Positions 25,856 to 35,327 of a stretch of 64,000 nt of DNA are shown in pieces (position 1 is the first letter of the stretch; each line of letters opens with the position of its first letter). The translations under genes were made by a program, and so were the position numbers. The stretch is from Caryophanales bacterium (lineage in GTDB: Bacteria > Bacillota > Bacilli > JARBTR01). The DNA lies in the NCBI GenBank assembly GCA_029240105.1, contig JARBTR010000003.1:56411-120410 (forward strand). Direction: 5' to 3'. A model generated the notes under the pieces. The model was not told where the DNA came from. It worked only from the letters and a program-made list of their open reading frames with translations, and searched no databases.

Positions 25856-26611
25856 ATGAGAGAGGAAAATCCTTCTCAATTAGTAAAGAGAAACTCAATT
25901 TTGAGAAAAAAATGGTTTTTACCAAGTATGTACTTAGCGTGTGTTGCTTTGGTAATGGTTGGCGCTTTTTGGTACCAAAGTGAACAAGATGGTCCAGATA
26001 AAACGAAAAATGCAAAAAATGCTGAAGTAAGCAATCATGAACCATCTGTAGAAGTGAATCAGTCTTTTGAAAACTTTGCATTACCATTAACTGATTCTGA
26101 AAATGTCGTAATCAAAAAGCAATTCTACGATATTAACGGAACTGAAGACCAACAAGAGGCTGCTTTGGTCCAGTATGGTGATACATACCAACCGAATACG
26201 GGTGTTGATTATGGTTTAAAGGATAATGCAACCTTTAATGTTCTTGCATCAATGTCTGGTACAGTTACAAGGGTTCAAACCGATCCGCTTTTAGGGAATG
26301 TAGTTGAAATTGAACATGACAAAGGACTTGTTACGCTTTACTCTTCATTATCAGATATCTCTGTTAAAGTAGGAGATAAAGTGAAACAAGGCGCAACCAT
26401 TGCAAAGGCTGGTAAAAGTGAAATTAATGCTGATGCAAACGTACATCTACATTTTGAGATGAGAAAAGATGGTGTCGCTGTAAACCCGATAAGTTTTATT
26501 AAAAAACCTTTAAGCGCTTTAAAGGGCACGGATACGACAAACGCTACTCAATCAAGTGAAGAACAAGGAAAAGAAAAATCTAGTCAAGAAGATTTAGAGC
26601 CAGAAGAATAA
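25856..26611 (+). CDS. spoIIQ: SpoIIQ-like M23-family sporulation protein
   Basis: N-terminal TM, degenerate LytM domain, position after spoIID; ATG 25856 with RBS. Confidence 0.88.
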   Translation: MREENPSQLVKRNSILRKKWFLPSMYLACVALVMVGAFWYQSEQDGPDKTKNAKNAEVSNHEPSVEVNQSFENFALPLTDSENVVIKKQFYDINGTEDQQEAALVQYGDTYQPNTGVDYGLKDNATFNVLASMSGTVTRVQTDPLLGNVVEIEHDKGLVTLYSSLSDISVKVGDKVKQGATIAKAGKSEINADANVHLHFEMRKDGVAVNPISFIKKPLSALKGTDTTNATQSSEEQGKEKSSQEDLEPEE

Positions 26612-26621
26612 AATAAAATTT

Positions 26622-26701
26622 AAAAAGCTCTCTTTTACTATACATTCAAAATGTTAGGCAAAATCTAACATCTTGAGGTGCATAGTATCTGGGGGCTTTT
26701 T
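26622..26701 (+). terminator. Three-tier nested stem-loop at spoIIQ 3' end (terminator with embedded palindromic element)
   Basis: Outer AAAAAGCTCTC(26622-26632)/GGGGGCTTTTT(26691-26701); middle ACTATAC/GCATAGT; inner ATGTTAG/CTAACAT. Confidence 0.7.
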
Positions 26702-26962
26702 AATTTTCTTTTTAATTAAAGTGCTTTTTGATAAGCTGTCTTGTTTTTCGCATATAAACCATTCTTAGGAAATACATTATAACAGGGATGAAAATTGATT
26801 ATTATGTACTTAAAAAACGGAGTGTTTGAGGTGAGAATTGCAAAATATACTGCATCTGAAGCAGTTACTGTAGAATTTCTTTATAAATAAGTTGTCCAAC
26901 CTTTAAAAATTAATCAAGCTCATTTCACACTTTTCTCATCCGAGATTAAGGGGGCGAGATGT

Positions 26963-27229
26963 GTGCACGATTATATTAAGGATCGAACAGTGAAAATTGG
27001 AACTTATCTGGTTAAAACGCAAAAAACAGTTCGTGTAATTGCAAAAGAATTTGGCGTTTCAAAATCAACAGTTCATAAAGATTTAGTCGAAAGACTTCCG
27101 TCTATTCACCCAGATCTTGCAAATGAAGTGAAAGATATTTTGGAATATCACAAAGCAGTTCGACATTTACGTGGTGGAGAGGCAACCAAAATAAAGTACC
27201 GAGGGGTAGGGGAAACAATACATTCATAA
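26963..27229 (+). CDS. spoIIID: Sporulation transcription factor SpoIIID (GTG start)
   Basis: HTH VRVIAKEFGVSKSTVHKDLVERLP; upstream of mbl. Confidence 0.95.
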   Translation: MHDYIKDRTVKIGTYLVKTQKTVRVIAKEFGVSKSTVHKDLVERLPSIHPDLANEVKDILEYHKAVRHLRGGEATKIKYRGVGETIHS

Positions 27230-27240
27230 ACATTTTATGA

Positions 27241-27267
27241 AATCAGCCATTTTTGGCTGATTTTTTT
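27241..27267 (+). terminator. Terminator after spoIIID
   Basis: AATCAGCC-attttt-GGCTGATT + T tract. Confidence 0.88.
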
Positions 27268-27408
27268 ATCAATATAAGTAAGTAATACAAGTCAAACATT
27301 ACTGAGAAAGGCTTAGATTTTGTGGTTTAAGGTATCAATCCACGACAATATGTGATAAAATTTTTTTGATGTCAAATTTAGTATACATAATAGTCGGAGG
27401 ATATAGAA

Positions 27409-28395
27409 ATGCTATCATTTTCGAAAGACATAGGTATTGATTTAGGTACTGCGAACGTACTTATTTATGTAAAAGGACAAGGAATTATTTTAAATGAACC
27501 TTCTGTAGTTGCTATAGATAAAACAACAAATAAAGTTTTAGCTGTTGGTGAAGAAGCAAGAAATATGATTGGGCGTACACCTGGAAATATCATGGCTATT
27601 CGTCCATTGAAAGATGGCGTTATTGCTGATTTTGATGTGACTGAAGAAATGCTCAAACATTTTATCAATAAGTTAAATGTAAAAGGGTTTTTCTCTAAAC
27701 CACGTATCTTAATTTGTTGTCCAACAAATATCACAAGTGTTGAACAAAAAGCCATTCGTGAAGCTGCTCAAAAAGCAGGAAGTAAGGATGTATATCTTGA
27801 GGAAGAGCCGAAAGTTGCAGCCATTGGTGCTGGTATGGATATTTTCCAACCAAGCGGTAATATGGTACTTGATATTGGTGGCGGAACAACAGACATTGCC
27901 GTTCTTTCTATGGGCGATATTGTAACTTCTGCTTCGATAAAAATGGCTGGAGACAAATTTGATTCTGAAATTTTAAATTATATTAAAAGAAAATATAAAT
28001 TGCTAATTGGTGAACGTACAGCCGAGGACATTAAAATCCAAGTGGCAACCGTTTATCCTGGCGCTAGAAACGAAACTATGGAGATTCGTGGTAGAGATTT
28101 AGTTTCTGGGTTACCTCGTTCGATTACAATTAACTCAGCTGAAATCGAAGAAGCTTTACGTGAAGCTGTTGCAGTTATTGTTCACGCATCAAAGAGTGTT
28201 CTTGAGCGTACTCCACCTGAACTTTCTGCGGATATTATAGATCGTGGTGCATTCCTGACTGGTGGAGGAGCCCTATTACACGGTATCGATAAAGTGTTGC
28301 AAGATGAATTGAAAATTCCAGTATTTATTGCTGAAAATCCAATGGATTGTGTTGCAATTGGAACAGGAATTATTCTTGAAAATCTCAAAAAGTAG
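27409..28395 (+). CDS. mbl: MreB-like cell shape protein Mbl
   Basis: IGIDLGTANVLIYVKGQGIILNEPSVVAID; DIGGGTTDIAVLS. Confidence 0.95.
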   Translation: MLSFSKDIGIDLGTANVLIYVKGQGIILNEPSVVAIDKTTNKVLAVGEEARNMIGRTPGNIMAIRPLKDGVIADFDVTEEMLKHFINKLNVKGFFSKPRILICCPTNITSVEQKAIREAAQKAGSKDVYLEEEPKVAAIGAGMDIFQPSGNMVLDIGGGTTDIAVLSMGDIVTSASIKMAGDKFDSEILNYIKRKYKLLIGERTAEDIKIQVATVYPGARNETMEIRGRDLVSGLPRSITINSAEIEEALREAVAVIVHASKSVLERTPPELSADIIDRGAFLTGGGALLHGIDKVLQDELKIPVFIAENPMDCVAIGTGIILENLKK

Positions 28396-28423
28396 AAGGT
28401 TATTCCTTTAGGGAGATTAAAAA

Positions 28424-28792
28424 ATGGTAACAATTCAAGATAAGGAACTAAATCCAAAAGAAGAATCGAGATGGAGTCGAATTGTTTCAGATGGTTCTGA
28501 AGATAGAAAAGAATCAAGAGGAACTCGGAGAAATTATCAGCAGAATTCTAGACAGGAACTAAAAAATCAAAACAAGGAAAGAAAAAAAAGGAATACAGAT
28601 GGTCAATTTTCAGTTCGACTTCGATTAATTCCTGTTTGGTTGCGCCTTGTAATTATTTCAGTTGTTTCTGTAGTAGCTGGTTTAATTGGTGCATACTTTG
28701 GATATGTGGTATTAGGAGATGGAAAAGCTTCAGAGGTTTTCTCTCCAAGCACGTGGCACCATATTTTTGATTTGGTTAACAAAGCAAAATAA
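28424..28792 (+). CDS. EpuA-family protein (often annotated DNA-directed RNA polymerase subunit beta, YwnF/EpuA-like)
   Basis: Basic N-terminus, single TM with PVWLRLVIIS; downstream of mbl. Confidence 0.65.
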   Translation: MVTIQDKELNPKEESRWSRIVSDGSEDRKESRGTRRNYQQNSRQELKNQNKERKKRNTDGQFSVRLRLIPVWLRLVIISVVSVVAGLIGAYFGYVVLGDGKASEVFSPSTWHHIFDLVNKAK

Positions 28793-28803
28793 GAATTATA
28801 GTT

Positions 28804-28826
28804 GAAGCCTTCGGGCTTCTTTTTTA
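28804..28826 (+). terminator. Terminator with UUCG tetraloop
   Basis: GAAGCC-TTCG-GGCTTC + T7. Confidence 0.9.
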
Positions 28827-28994
28827 TTCAAAAATGATTAATAAGTACATTATCTTTATAAAATCGATCATTTTTGTATTAAAAATGGGTAAAAAATATG
28901 CATTATTTCCGCTCAAAATGAATTTATTAGAATTTTAAATTTTAAAACCTCATTGCTAATCTTTAGATATCTAAAAAAGAAATGAGGTGAGAAC

Positions 28995-29366
28995 ATGATT
29001 AATCAAGTCACTTTGGTAGGGCGCCTTACAAAAGATCCTGAAGTTAGGTATACGCCTGAAGGAAAAGCGGTGGCAAATGTTACTTTGGCGGTTTCGAGAA
29101 ATTTCCGTGATCAATCTGGTGAGTATAAAACAGATTTTGTATATTGCATTTTATGGGGCAGGCAAGCAGAGAACACAGCTCTATATTGTAGTAAAGGTTC
29201 GATTGTAGGAATTACAGGAAGAATCTCAACTCGAAAATATGAAAATGCAGAACAGAAAATGGTGTATACAACAGAAATCATTGCAGAGAACGTCCAGTTC
29301 TTAGACAGAAAAAGAAAAGAAGAAGAAACAGCAGAGATAGTTCAAACAGAAGAATGTGAAATGTAG
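28995..29366 (+). CDS. ssb: Single-stranded DNA-binding protein (short, YwpH/SsbB type)
   Basis: MINQVTLVGRLTKDPEVRYTPEGKAVANVTLAVSR; lacks acidic Gly-rich tail. Confidence 0.9.
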   Translation: MINQVTLVGRLTKDPEVRYTPEGKAVANVTLAVSRNFRDQSGEYKTDFVYCILWGRQAENTALYCSKGSIVGITGRISTRKYENAEQKMVYTTEIIAENVQFLDRKRKEEETAEIVQTEECEM

Positions 29367-29373
29367 GTGTCAC

Positions 29374-29562
29374 ATGACAGCAAATAGCGCAACACAAACC
29401 AAGGAAGATATAACAACAAGCTTAATACGAATTGTTGGTCAGGTAAACCGTCGCGTGTCAGACCAAGAAAAACAAATGAAGTTGATTCGAGACACGTTGG
29501 AAATTTTGATTGAAGATATTCGTGATTTCGAAGAAAAATATCAAGTTACTCTCTCGAATTAA
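29374..29562 (+). CDS. Small hypothetical protein coupled to ssb
   Basis: ORF starts just after the ssb stop, ATG 29374 likely. Confidence 0.55.
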   Translation: MTANSATQTKEDITTSLIRIVGQVNRRVSDQEKQMKLIRDTLEILIEDIRDFEEKYQVTLSN

Positions 29563-29671
29563 AAATTGTTGATAAAAATGCAACCTCTCAAATCCCCGTT
29601 TTATCTACATAACTTTTTTAACGTATAAATCCCCAGTAAAAAAACATCACTCCCTGATATTCTTTTACAGT

Positions 29672-29704
29672 AAAAATCTCCCCACTACATGTAGGGGAGA
29701 TTTT
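29672..29704. terminator. Bidirectional terminator
   Basis: AAAATCTCCCC ... GGGGAGATTTT between convergent genes. Confidence 0.85.
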
Positions 29705-32510
29705 CTCGTTTTTCTAGCATTAGAAGTTCTCTTAAATCTTCATTAGAGAGTTTTGAAATCCAATTATCGTTCATTAATAAATCATTTGTTAAGAGCTGCT
29801 TCCTATCTAGGATTTCATTTATTTTTTCTTCTAAAGTTCCAACAGTAATTAATTTGTGCACATGAACAAATTTTGATTGCCCAATACGATGAACTCTGTC
29901 GGTAGCTTGATTTTCTACTGCAGGATTCCACCAACGGTCAAAATGAATCACATGATTTGCTGCTGTTAAGTTCAGACCGGTTCCTCCCGTTTTAAGAGTG
30001 AGAATCAAAATAGCTGTTTTTTTATTTTGAAAATCCTCTATAGCCATTTCTCTGTTTTTCCTTGATACACTACCTCGTATAAATGGGATTTCATACCCAT
30101 ATTTACTCTCAAGTGTCGCTTTGATAATCTCTCCCATTTCTGCAAATTGGGTAAAAATAAGAACACTTTCCTCTTGTTCTCTGATTAAATCCACTAAATC
30201 ACATAACTTATCTAGTTTGCTAGAATGATGTTTTGAGGTATTTGTTTTCTCATCCTTAAAAATAAGCGCTGGATGGTTACAAATCTGTTTTAACCTGGTT
30301 ATCATTTGCAAAACAAGGCCAGCTCGCTCAATTCCATTCCTGCTTTCTATTTTTTCAAGTGTACGATTAACAATTTCCTCGTACATTCTTGTTTGCTCTA
30401 TGGATAAAGGGACATATTCAAGTTGTTCCAGTTTGTCAGGTAAATTAAGAGCGACTTTTTCATCTTTTTTTGTGCGGCGCAGTAAAAATGGTTGAATAAT
30501 TCTTTTAAGTAAAGCTAACTGATTGGGGTCTTTATCTTTTTCGATCTTATAGCAAAATTGCTTTTCGAAATTAAAAAGCGAACCTAAATATCCTTTGTTT
30601 GTAAAGTCAAAGATTGACCAAAGTTCATAAAGTCTATTTTCAATTGGGGTACCAGTCATTGCTATATGATGCCGTGCTTTTAGTTTTCGAGCAGTTCTAG
30701 ATTGTTTTGTATTGGGATTTTTTATATTCTGAGCCTCATCCAAAGCGACTGTGTTCCAATCTATTGACAGGAATTCAAGTTCATCAGGAGACAACAAACT
30801 AAAATTTGTAAGTACAACATCGATACTCTGGTATTCCTCTATAAAGGCAGACTTTCGCGGCCGATTTACTCCATTATGAATTTTCACAATTAATGTAGGA
30901 GCAAATTTTTCAAGTTCTTTTTTCCAATTTCCTAATACAGATGTTGGACAAACTATTAAAGATGGACACTTCTGAGAGTTAGGTGTTTTTTCATTTAATG
31001 AAAGCAAATAGGCAATCAGTTGAACTGTCTTACCTAGTCCCATTTCATCTGCTAAACAACAACCAAAACCCTTTTCTCTTAAATGAAGCATCCAACTCAT
31101 ACCACTAACTTGATAAGGGCGTAATTCACCAATAAAACCCGTCGGGACAGGCAATTGTGGTGTATCGTTATTACTATTTTCGTGTATAGTTGAAAAAAAC
31201 ATATCAAGACTTTTATCAAGATCATAACTAATTTCAATGGAGTCTAATTCAAGAGATGTGTCTACAGTATCAATGTCTCTAGTAAGGTTTTCTTTTAAAA
31301 TATCATGAGCATGGATTCCATTTTCTTTTGCTTTCTGTAACAAATTTTGTAGTCGCTTAATTGCCGCAATATCAAGTGAAACCCACTCGCCGTTTACTAA
31401 ATAAAGAGAAGTTTTGTCATGAATAATTTTATTAAATTCATCCTCTGAAATCTCATGAGAGTTAATGGTTAGCTTCCAATCAAAATCAACAAAAGTGCTA
31501 ATTCCCATTTGTGTTTGAAAACTCTTATTGCTTTTTATTTTTGCTCGCGCCTTAACTCGTGCCTTCGTAACGGACTCCCACCAAATAGGTAGCAATATAG
31601 GTGTTTCAAGCAATAAAAGCACTTCTGCAGCCTCGGTTAGAAATTTCCCAGCTAGTTTGGAATTAAATTTTTCAAAATGAAACCAAGGAAAGGAGAGTTT
31701 CCAACAGTCTATTTGTTCATCAATTATATGAAAGTAGGGGAACCATTCTGAAGGTATCTTTTCTTTATCAGACCAGAAATACTGTAATTCTGGCATTAGA
31801 ATGTCCTGTAACAAAATGTCTAACTTCCATTCATCAGAAAGAGAATCAGAAGTTATATTTGGTTCCACAAGTCGCAAACCTAGATTAAATGGTATTGTAT
31901 GATTTTGATCAAGTTCTTTATTAATTAATGGTGATTTTTCAATAAGTTTTTGGATGTTTATTTTTGAAACATTCTTCTCTAAAAGTAATTGAATTGCCCT
32001 TTTTATCTTTTGAATATATGTCATCTCGTTAAGCGCAGAATTATACCATGCAGTAGCGAAATTCCAAGCAGATTGGTTGTTAATTTTTTGCTCCCAAAAT
32101 GATTCGTGAAATTCTTGATAAAATTCATCAGGCAGATTAAATAGGGTTTCTTTTTCAAATTTTAAAACATCTGGAACAATATTTGTATTTTGAATAGTGT
32201 CATTTAATGCATGTCCTAGCGAGAGACAGAGAGTAGATAAATCATCCCAGTGCCACTCTATTAAGCTGTTAAAAGGTTCGTTTGCAGTGATACGAATCCA
32301 TTCACTCGGAGAAAATCGAATACCTTGTGTACCATCAAGTGTATCTTCTGTATATGAGTTTCCATAAAAACTTTGTGCATCCCATAAGAGAAAGTGATTT
32401 ATCCATTCAAATGGAGGTATTATACTTTCAGTGTCATCACTCGCATATATAAAAAAATGATCATCGGAAATAATGCAGTGAATGGAAATGCTATTTACTT
32501 GATGAAACAT
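29685..32510 (-). CDS. SNF2-family DEAD/DEAH helicase (YwqA-like)
   Basis: LADEMGLGKTVQLIAYLL, DEAQNIKN, TLKTGGTGLNLTAANHVIHFDRWWNPAVENQATDRVHRIGQ. Confidence 0.93.
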   Translation of the reverse strand: MFHQVNSISIHCIISDDHFFIYASDDTESIIPPFEWINHFLLWDAQSFYGNSYTEDTLDGTQGIRFSPSEWIRITANEPFNSLIEWHWDDLSTLCLSLGHALNDTIQNTNIVPDVLKFEKETLFNLPDEFYQEFHESFWEQKINNQSAWNFATAWYNSALNEMTYIQKIKRAIQLLLEKNVSKINIQKLIEKSPLINKELDQNHTIPFNLGLRLVEPNITSDSLSDEWKLDILLQDILMPELQYFWSDKEKIPSEWFPYFHIIDEQIDCWKLSFPWFHFEKFNSKLAGKFLTEAAEVLLLLETPILLPIWWESVTKARVKARAKIKSNKSFQTQMGISTFVDFDWKLTINSHEISEDEFNKIIHDKTSLYLVNGEWVSLDIAAIKRLQNLLQKAKENGIHAHDILKENLTRDIDTVDTSLELDSIEISYDLDKSLDMFFSTIHENSNNDTPQLPVPTGFIGELRPYQVSGMSWMLHLREKGFGCCLADEMGLGKTVQLIAYLLSLNEKTPNSQKCPSLIVCPTSVLGNWKKELEKFAPTLIVKIHNGVNRPRKSAFIEEYQSIDVVLTNFSLLSPDELEFLSIDWNTVALDEAQNIKNPNTKQSRTARKLKARHHIAMTGTPIENRLYELWSIFDFTNKGYLGSLFNFEKQFCYKIEKDKDPNQLALLKRIIQPFLLRRTKKDEKVALNLPDKLEQLEYVPLSIEQTRMYEEIVNRTLEKIESRNGIERAGLVLQMITRLKQICNHPALIFKDEKTNTSKHHSSKLDKLCDLVDLIREQEESVLIFTQFAEMGEIIKATLESKYGYEIPFIRGSVSRKNREMAIEDFQNKKTAILILTLKTGGTGLNLTAANHVIHFDRWWNPAVENQATDRVHRIGQSKFVHVHKLITVGTLEEKINEILDRKQLLTNDLLMNDNWISKLSNEDLRELLMLEKRENLPYM

Positions 32511-34026
32511 ATAGATTCCACCTTTTCAATTCATCTTGGAATGCGCGTAATCGACGATTTTTTTCTATTAAATGATTAAGAAATAAATTCCATTCACTCT
32601 CGCGATTGCAATTGTTATAGATTTCTCTTAGATGATGCAACAATCTTGATGCCTGTCTATAAGAGGCGCGATCCTTTTGTGAAATAAGTAAGTAAATTTC
32701 TCTGTGATAGAAAGGTATTGTTATCTCCGGATGAGTAATTTCGATGGTTTTTATATCGTCAAAATAAAACATTAAATTTCCTTGTTGAGAAATAAAAAGT
32801 AATTCTAACCATTTGGTATAACTCTTCTGATTAAAAAGAAAAGTTAGGTAATCCTTAGATGTTGAAGGTAAATAATCTTTATAAAATTTTTCTAGCAAGT
32901 CAAATCGATTTGATTCCTGAGTAATAATTCGGATTTGTTTGCTAATAATCCGGATTGATAGTTCATTAGAAGACAATGGTTTTAAGAAATCTGAATGCTC
33001 TTTTATAATCCAATCCGCAATTGGAAGCGCTCGAATGTACTCTTTTTTTGAAATAAATTCATCGAAGAGGACGGATATATTTTCAATATGTGTATTGTTA
33101 GTTGATTTTAAAGAGTTTATGGCATCTAAATCTTCTTTATTTGTAAAATATAAATGAACCAATGCCCAAGTATTGAATGTGCTCTTTGGATTTTCTTTTA
33201 AAATCTGAATCTCTTCTACTCTTTGTTTAACAGTTGAAAGGCGAGATGACCATAACAATCGAAAAACTTGCCATTTTGTAGATGAAAATGAAGGTTCTTT
33301 AAAAACCTCGCTTCTTGTTCCTAAAAGTAGGGATGCATGAAATTTATCTGCTTGAAAAAATATAGGGCTTTGACTGTATTGATGAATCATCATTTTAAAC
33401 CGAGTAAAAATTTGTTGATCTAATTGCGTACTGATACCATTTTCAATGAAACTCCAAATATGTTTTAAAGCAGTGAAATAAGCGATAGTCTTATAAAGCA
33501 TTGCCCACTCGTATTCGAGTGGTTCATGAACTTTAATATTTTCATCATAACTAGTTTGCAAACGTTGGAAATTATATTTGTTTATTGCATTTTCGTTAGG
33601 AAAAAGTTCTAATATTTTTTCCTTAAAAAAGAATGTCCATTTTTCATAACTCTGTTCTAATGGTTCTGTAAATTGATTGGAATAAGAACTTTTGGATATT
33701 TGACTATTTTTCCAATCATCTATCAAGGTTGACACACTAGAAAATTGACTAAAATAGTAAAAGAACAAAGCTAGTTTGTGTTCGCACAGCCCCTTGCTTT
33801 CACAGGAACATCTACTTTTATGAGGGTCATATATATTTAGAGAAGCATGATAAATCTTTACCTCAGCTACACTTCCATACAGGTTAGGGCTTTCAAATAC
33901 AACATTATGTACCTGTTCTTGTCTAAAAAGCACAAGTGCTTTTTTTACGATTGTATTTTCTATAGGGGTTATTGGGTTTAGGTTTTTTGTTAGGTAAGTT
34001 AGAAAGATATGAAAATTTGCTTGCAT
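32491..34026 (-). CDS. SWIM zinc finger protein (YwqB-like)
   Basis: SRCSCESKGLCEHKLALFFY SWIM motif; overlaps the downstream SNF2 gene by 20 bp. Confidence 0.85.
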   Translation of the reverse strand: MQANFHIFLTYLTKNLNPITPIENTIVKKALVLFRQEQVHNVVFESPNLYGSVAEVKIYHASLNIYDPHKSRCSCESKGLCEHKLALFFYYFSQFSSVSTLIDDWKNSQISKSSYSNQFTEPLEQSYEKWTFFFKEKILELFPNENAINKYNFQRLQTSYDENIKVHEPLEYEWAMLYKTIAYFTALKHIWSFIENGISTQLDQQIFTRFKMMIHQYSQSPIFFQADKFHASLLLGTRSEVFKEPSFSSTKWQVFRLLWSSRLSTVKQRVEEIQILKENPKSTFNTWALVHLYFTNKEDLDAINSLKSTNNTHIENISVLFDEFISKKEYIRALPIADWIIKEHSDFLKPLSSNELSIRIISKQIRIITQESNRFDLLEKFYKDYLPSTSKDYLTFLFNQKSYTKWLELLFISQQGNLMFYFDDIKTIEITHPEITIPFYHREIYLLISQKDRASYRQASRLLHHLREIYNNCNRESEWNLFLNHLIEKNRRLRAFQDELKRWNLYVSSSK

Positions 34027-34180
34027 AATACACCCTCATGCTTTATTTCTTAAACATTTATCATAACAAAAATTTCATAAATGTTATAATCCCATTAAAA
34101 ATAAATAAAACATATTCAATTAAAAATGTCTGTGTTAGAATGAAAATGTTTCTGAATCTATAATGAATGGAAGTTTTTAA

Positions 34181-35272
34181 ATGTATAACCATGCAATAAT
34201 TGGTTTTATAGTAGCTTTTGTCGTAACAATTATTGCTACACCTTTTGTTATAAAACTTGCAATTTGCCTTAAAGTAACAGACTCGCCCAATGAACGTAAA
34301 ATACATACAAAAGTTATGCCCCGTATGGGTGGCTTTGCAATATTTTTAGGAGTAGCAGCAGGCTTTTTTGCGAGTGGACTGTACAATGAAAAAGTGTTCT
34401 CAATTACAATAGGCGCACTATTAATGATAATTTTGGGATTATTAGATGATAAATTTGGATTAAGTGCAGGAGTTAAACTAACAGTCCAAATTTTGATAGC
34501 AATTCTAGTGGTAAGAAGCGGGCTCTATATTGAGACTTCTCAATTGGGTATTCCTTATTTGGGGGATGTTTCGGTTGAGGGCAGTATTTGGGGAAGCGTT
34601 ATTACAGTCATTTGGATTGTGGGTATTACAAACGCAATTAATTTAATTGATGGTTTAGATGGATTATCAGCAGGTATATCTACCATTGGAATTGGTACAA
34701 TCGCAGTTATGGCATACTCGTTAAATAAAATGTTGATTCTCAGTTTATGCCTTATCATCATGGGTGCGACTATTGCATTTCTGTTTTATAATTTTCACCC
34801 TGCAAAGATTTTTATGGGAGATACAGGCGCTCTCTTCTTGGGTTATTCTATCTCTGTTCTATCGTTAATGGGTGCTTACAAAAGTGTAACGTTATTTAGT
34901 GTTATTGTTCCGCTTATTATTTTAGGTGTCCCAATTTTTGATATGCTAGCAGCGATTTTAAGAAGAATTGCACATAAAAGACCAATTTCATCACCTGATA
35001 AAGGTCATTTGCATCACCGTTTAATTGATCTGGGTCTATCCCAAAGAACAACTGTATTGCTTATTTATGCGTTAGGTCTATTGTTCTCTTCCGCTGCGTT
35101 ACTTTTATCAAAAGCAACACTGTATAACACACTCATTATTCTTGTTTTGTTATTAATAATCCTAGAAATTATTGCCGAGTTTTCAGGTATTGTTCATTCA
35201 GAATATAAACCGATCATTAAATTATTAAAAAAAATCTTTATAAAAAAAGATGCTAGAAAAAGTGAACAATAA
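34181..35272 (+). CDS. tagO: Undecaprenyl-phosphate GlcNAc-1-phosphate transferase (TagO/WecA family)
   Basis: NLIDGLDGLSAGIS; FMGDTGALFLGY; KRPISSPDKGHLHHRLIDLG. Confidence 0.93.
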   Translation: MYNHAIIGFIVAFVVTIIATPFVIKLAICLKVTDSPNERKIHTKVMPRMGGFAIFLGVAAGFFASGLYNEKVFSITIGALLMIILGLLDDKFGLSAGVKLTVQILIAILVVRSGLYIETSQLGIPYLGDVSVEGSIWGSVITVIWIVGITNAINLIDGLDGLSAGISTIGIGTIAVMAYSLNKMLILSLCLIIMGATIAFLFYNFHPAKIFMGDTGALFLGYSISVLSLMGAYKSVTLFSVIVPLIILGVPIFDMLAAILRRIAHKRPISSPDKGHLHHRLIDLGLSQRTTVLLIYALGLLFSSAALLLSKATLYNTLIILVLLLIILEIIAEFSGIVHSEYKPIIKLLKKIFIKKDARKSEQ

Positions 35273-35290
35273 ATTTAAGATGTTCTAATA

Positions 35291-35320
35291 AAAAACCGTG
35301 AGTTTTAAACTCACGGTTTT
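35291..35320. terminator. Bidirectional terminator tagO / LCP gene
   Basis: AAAACCGTGAGTTT..AAACTCACGGTTTT. Confidence 0.88.
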
Positions 35321-35327
35321 ACTTTTA

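Noticed and set aside
26804-26890. Possible 28-aa sporulation small ORF upstream of spoIIID
   Set aside because: No convincing RBS or composition; too short to support.
29685-34026. Phage-defence island
   Set aside because: Only the two-gene SNF2/SWIM pair in a core syntenic position; no nuclease, methylase or mobility genes nearby.
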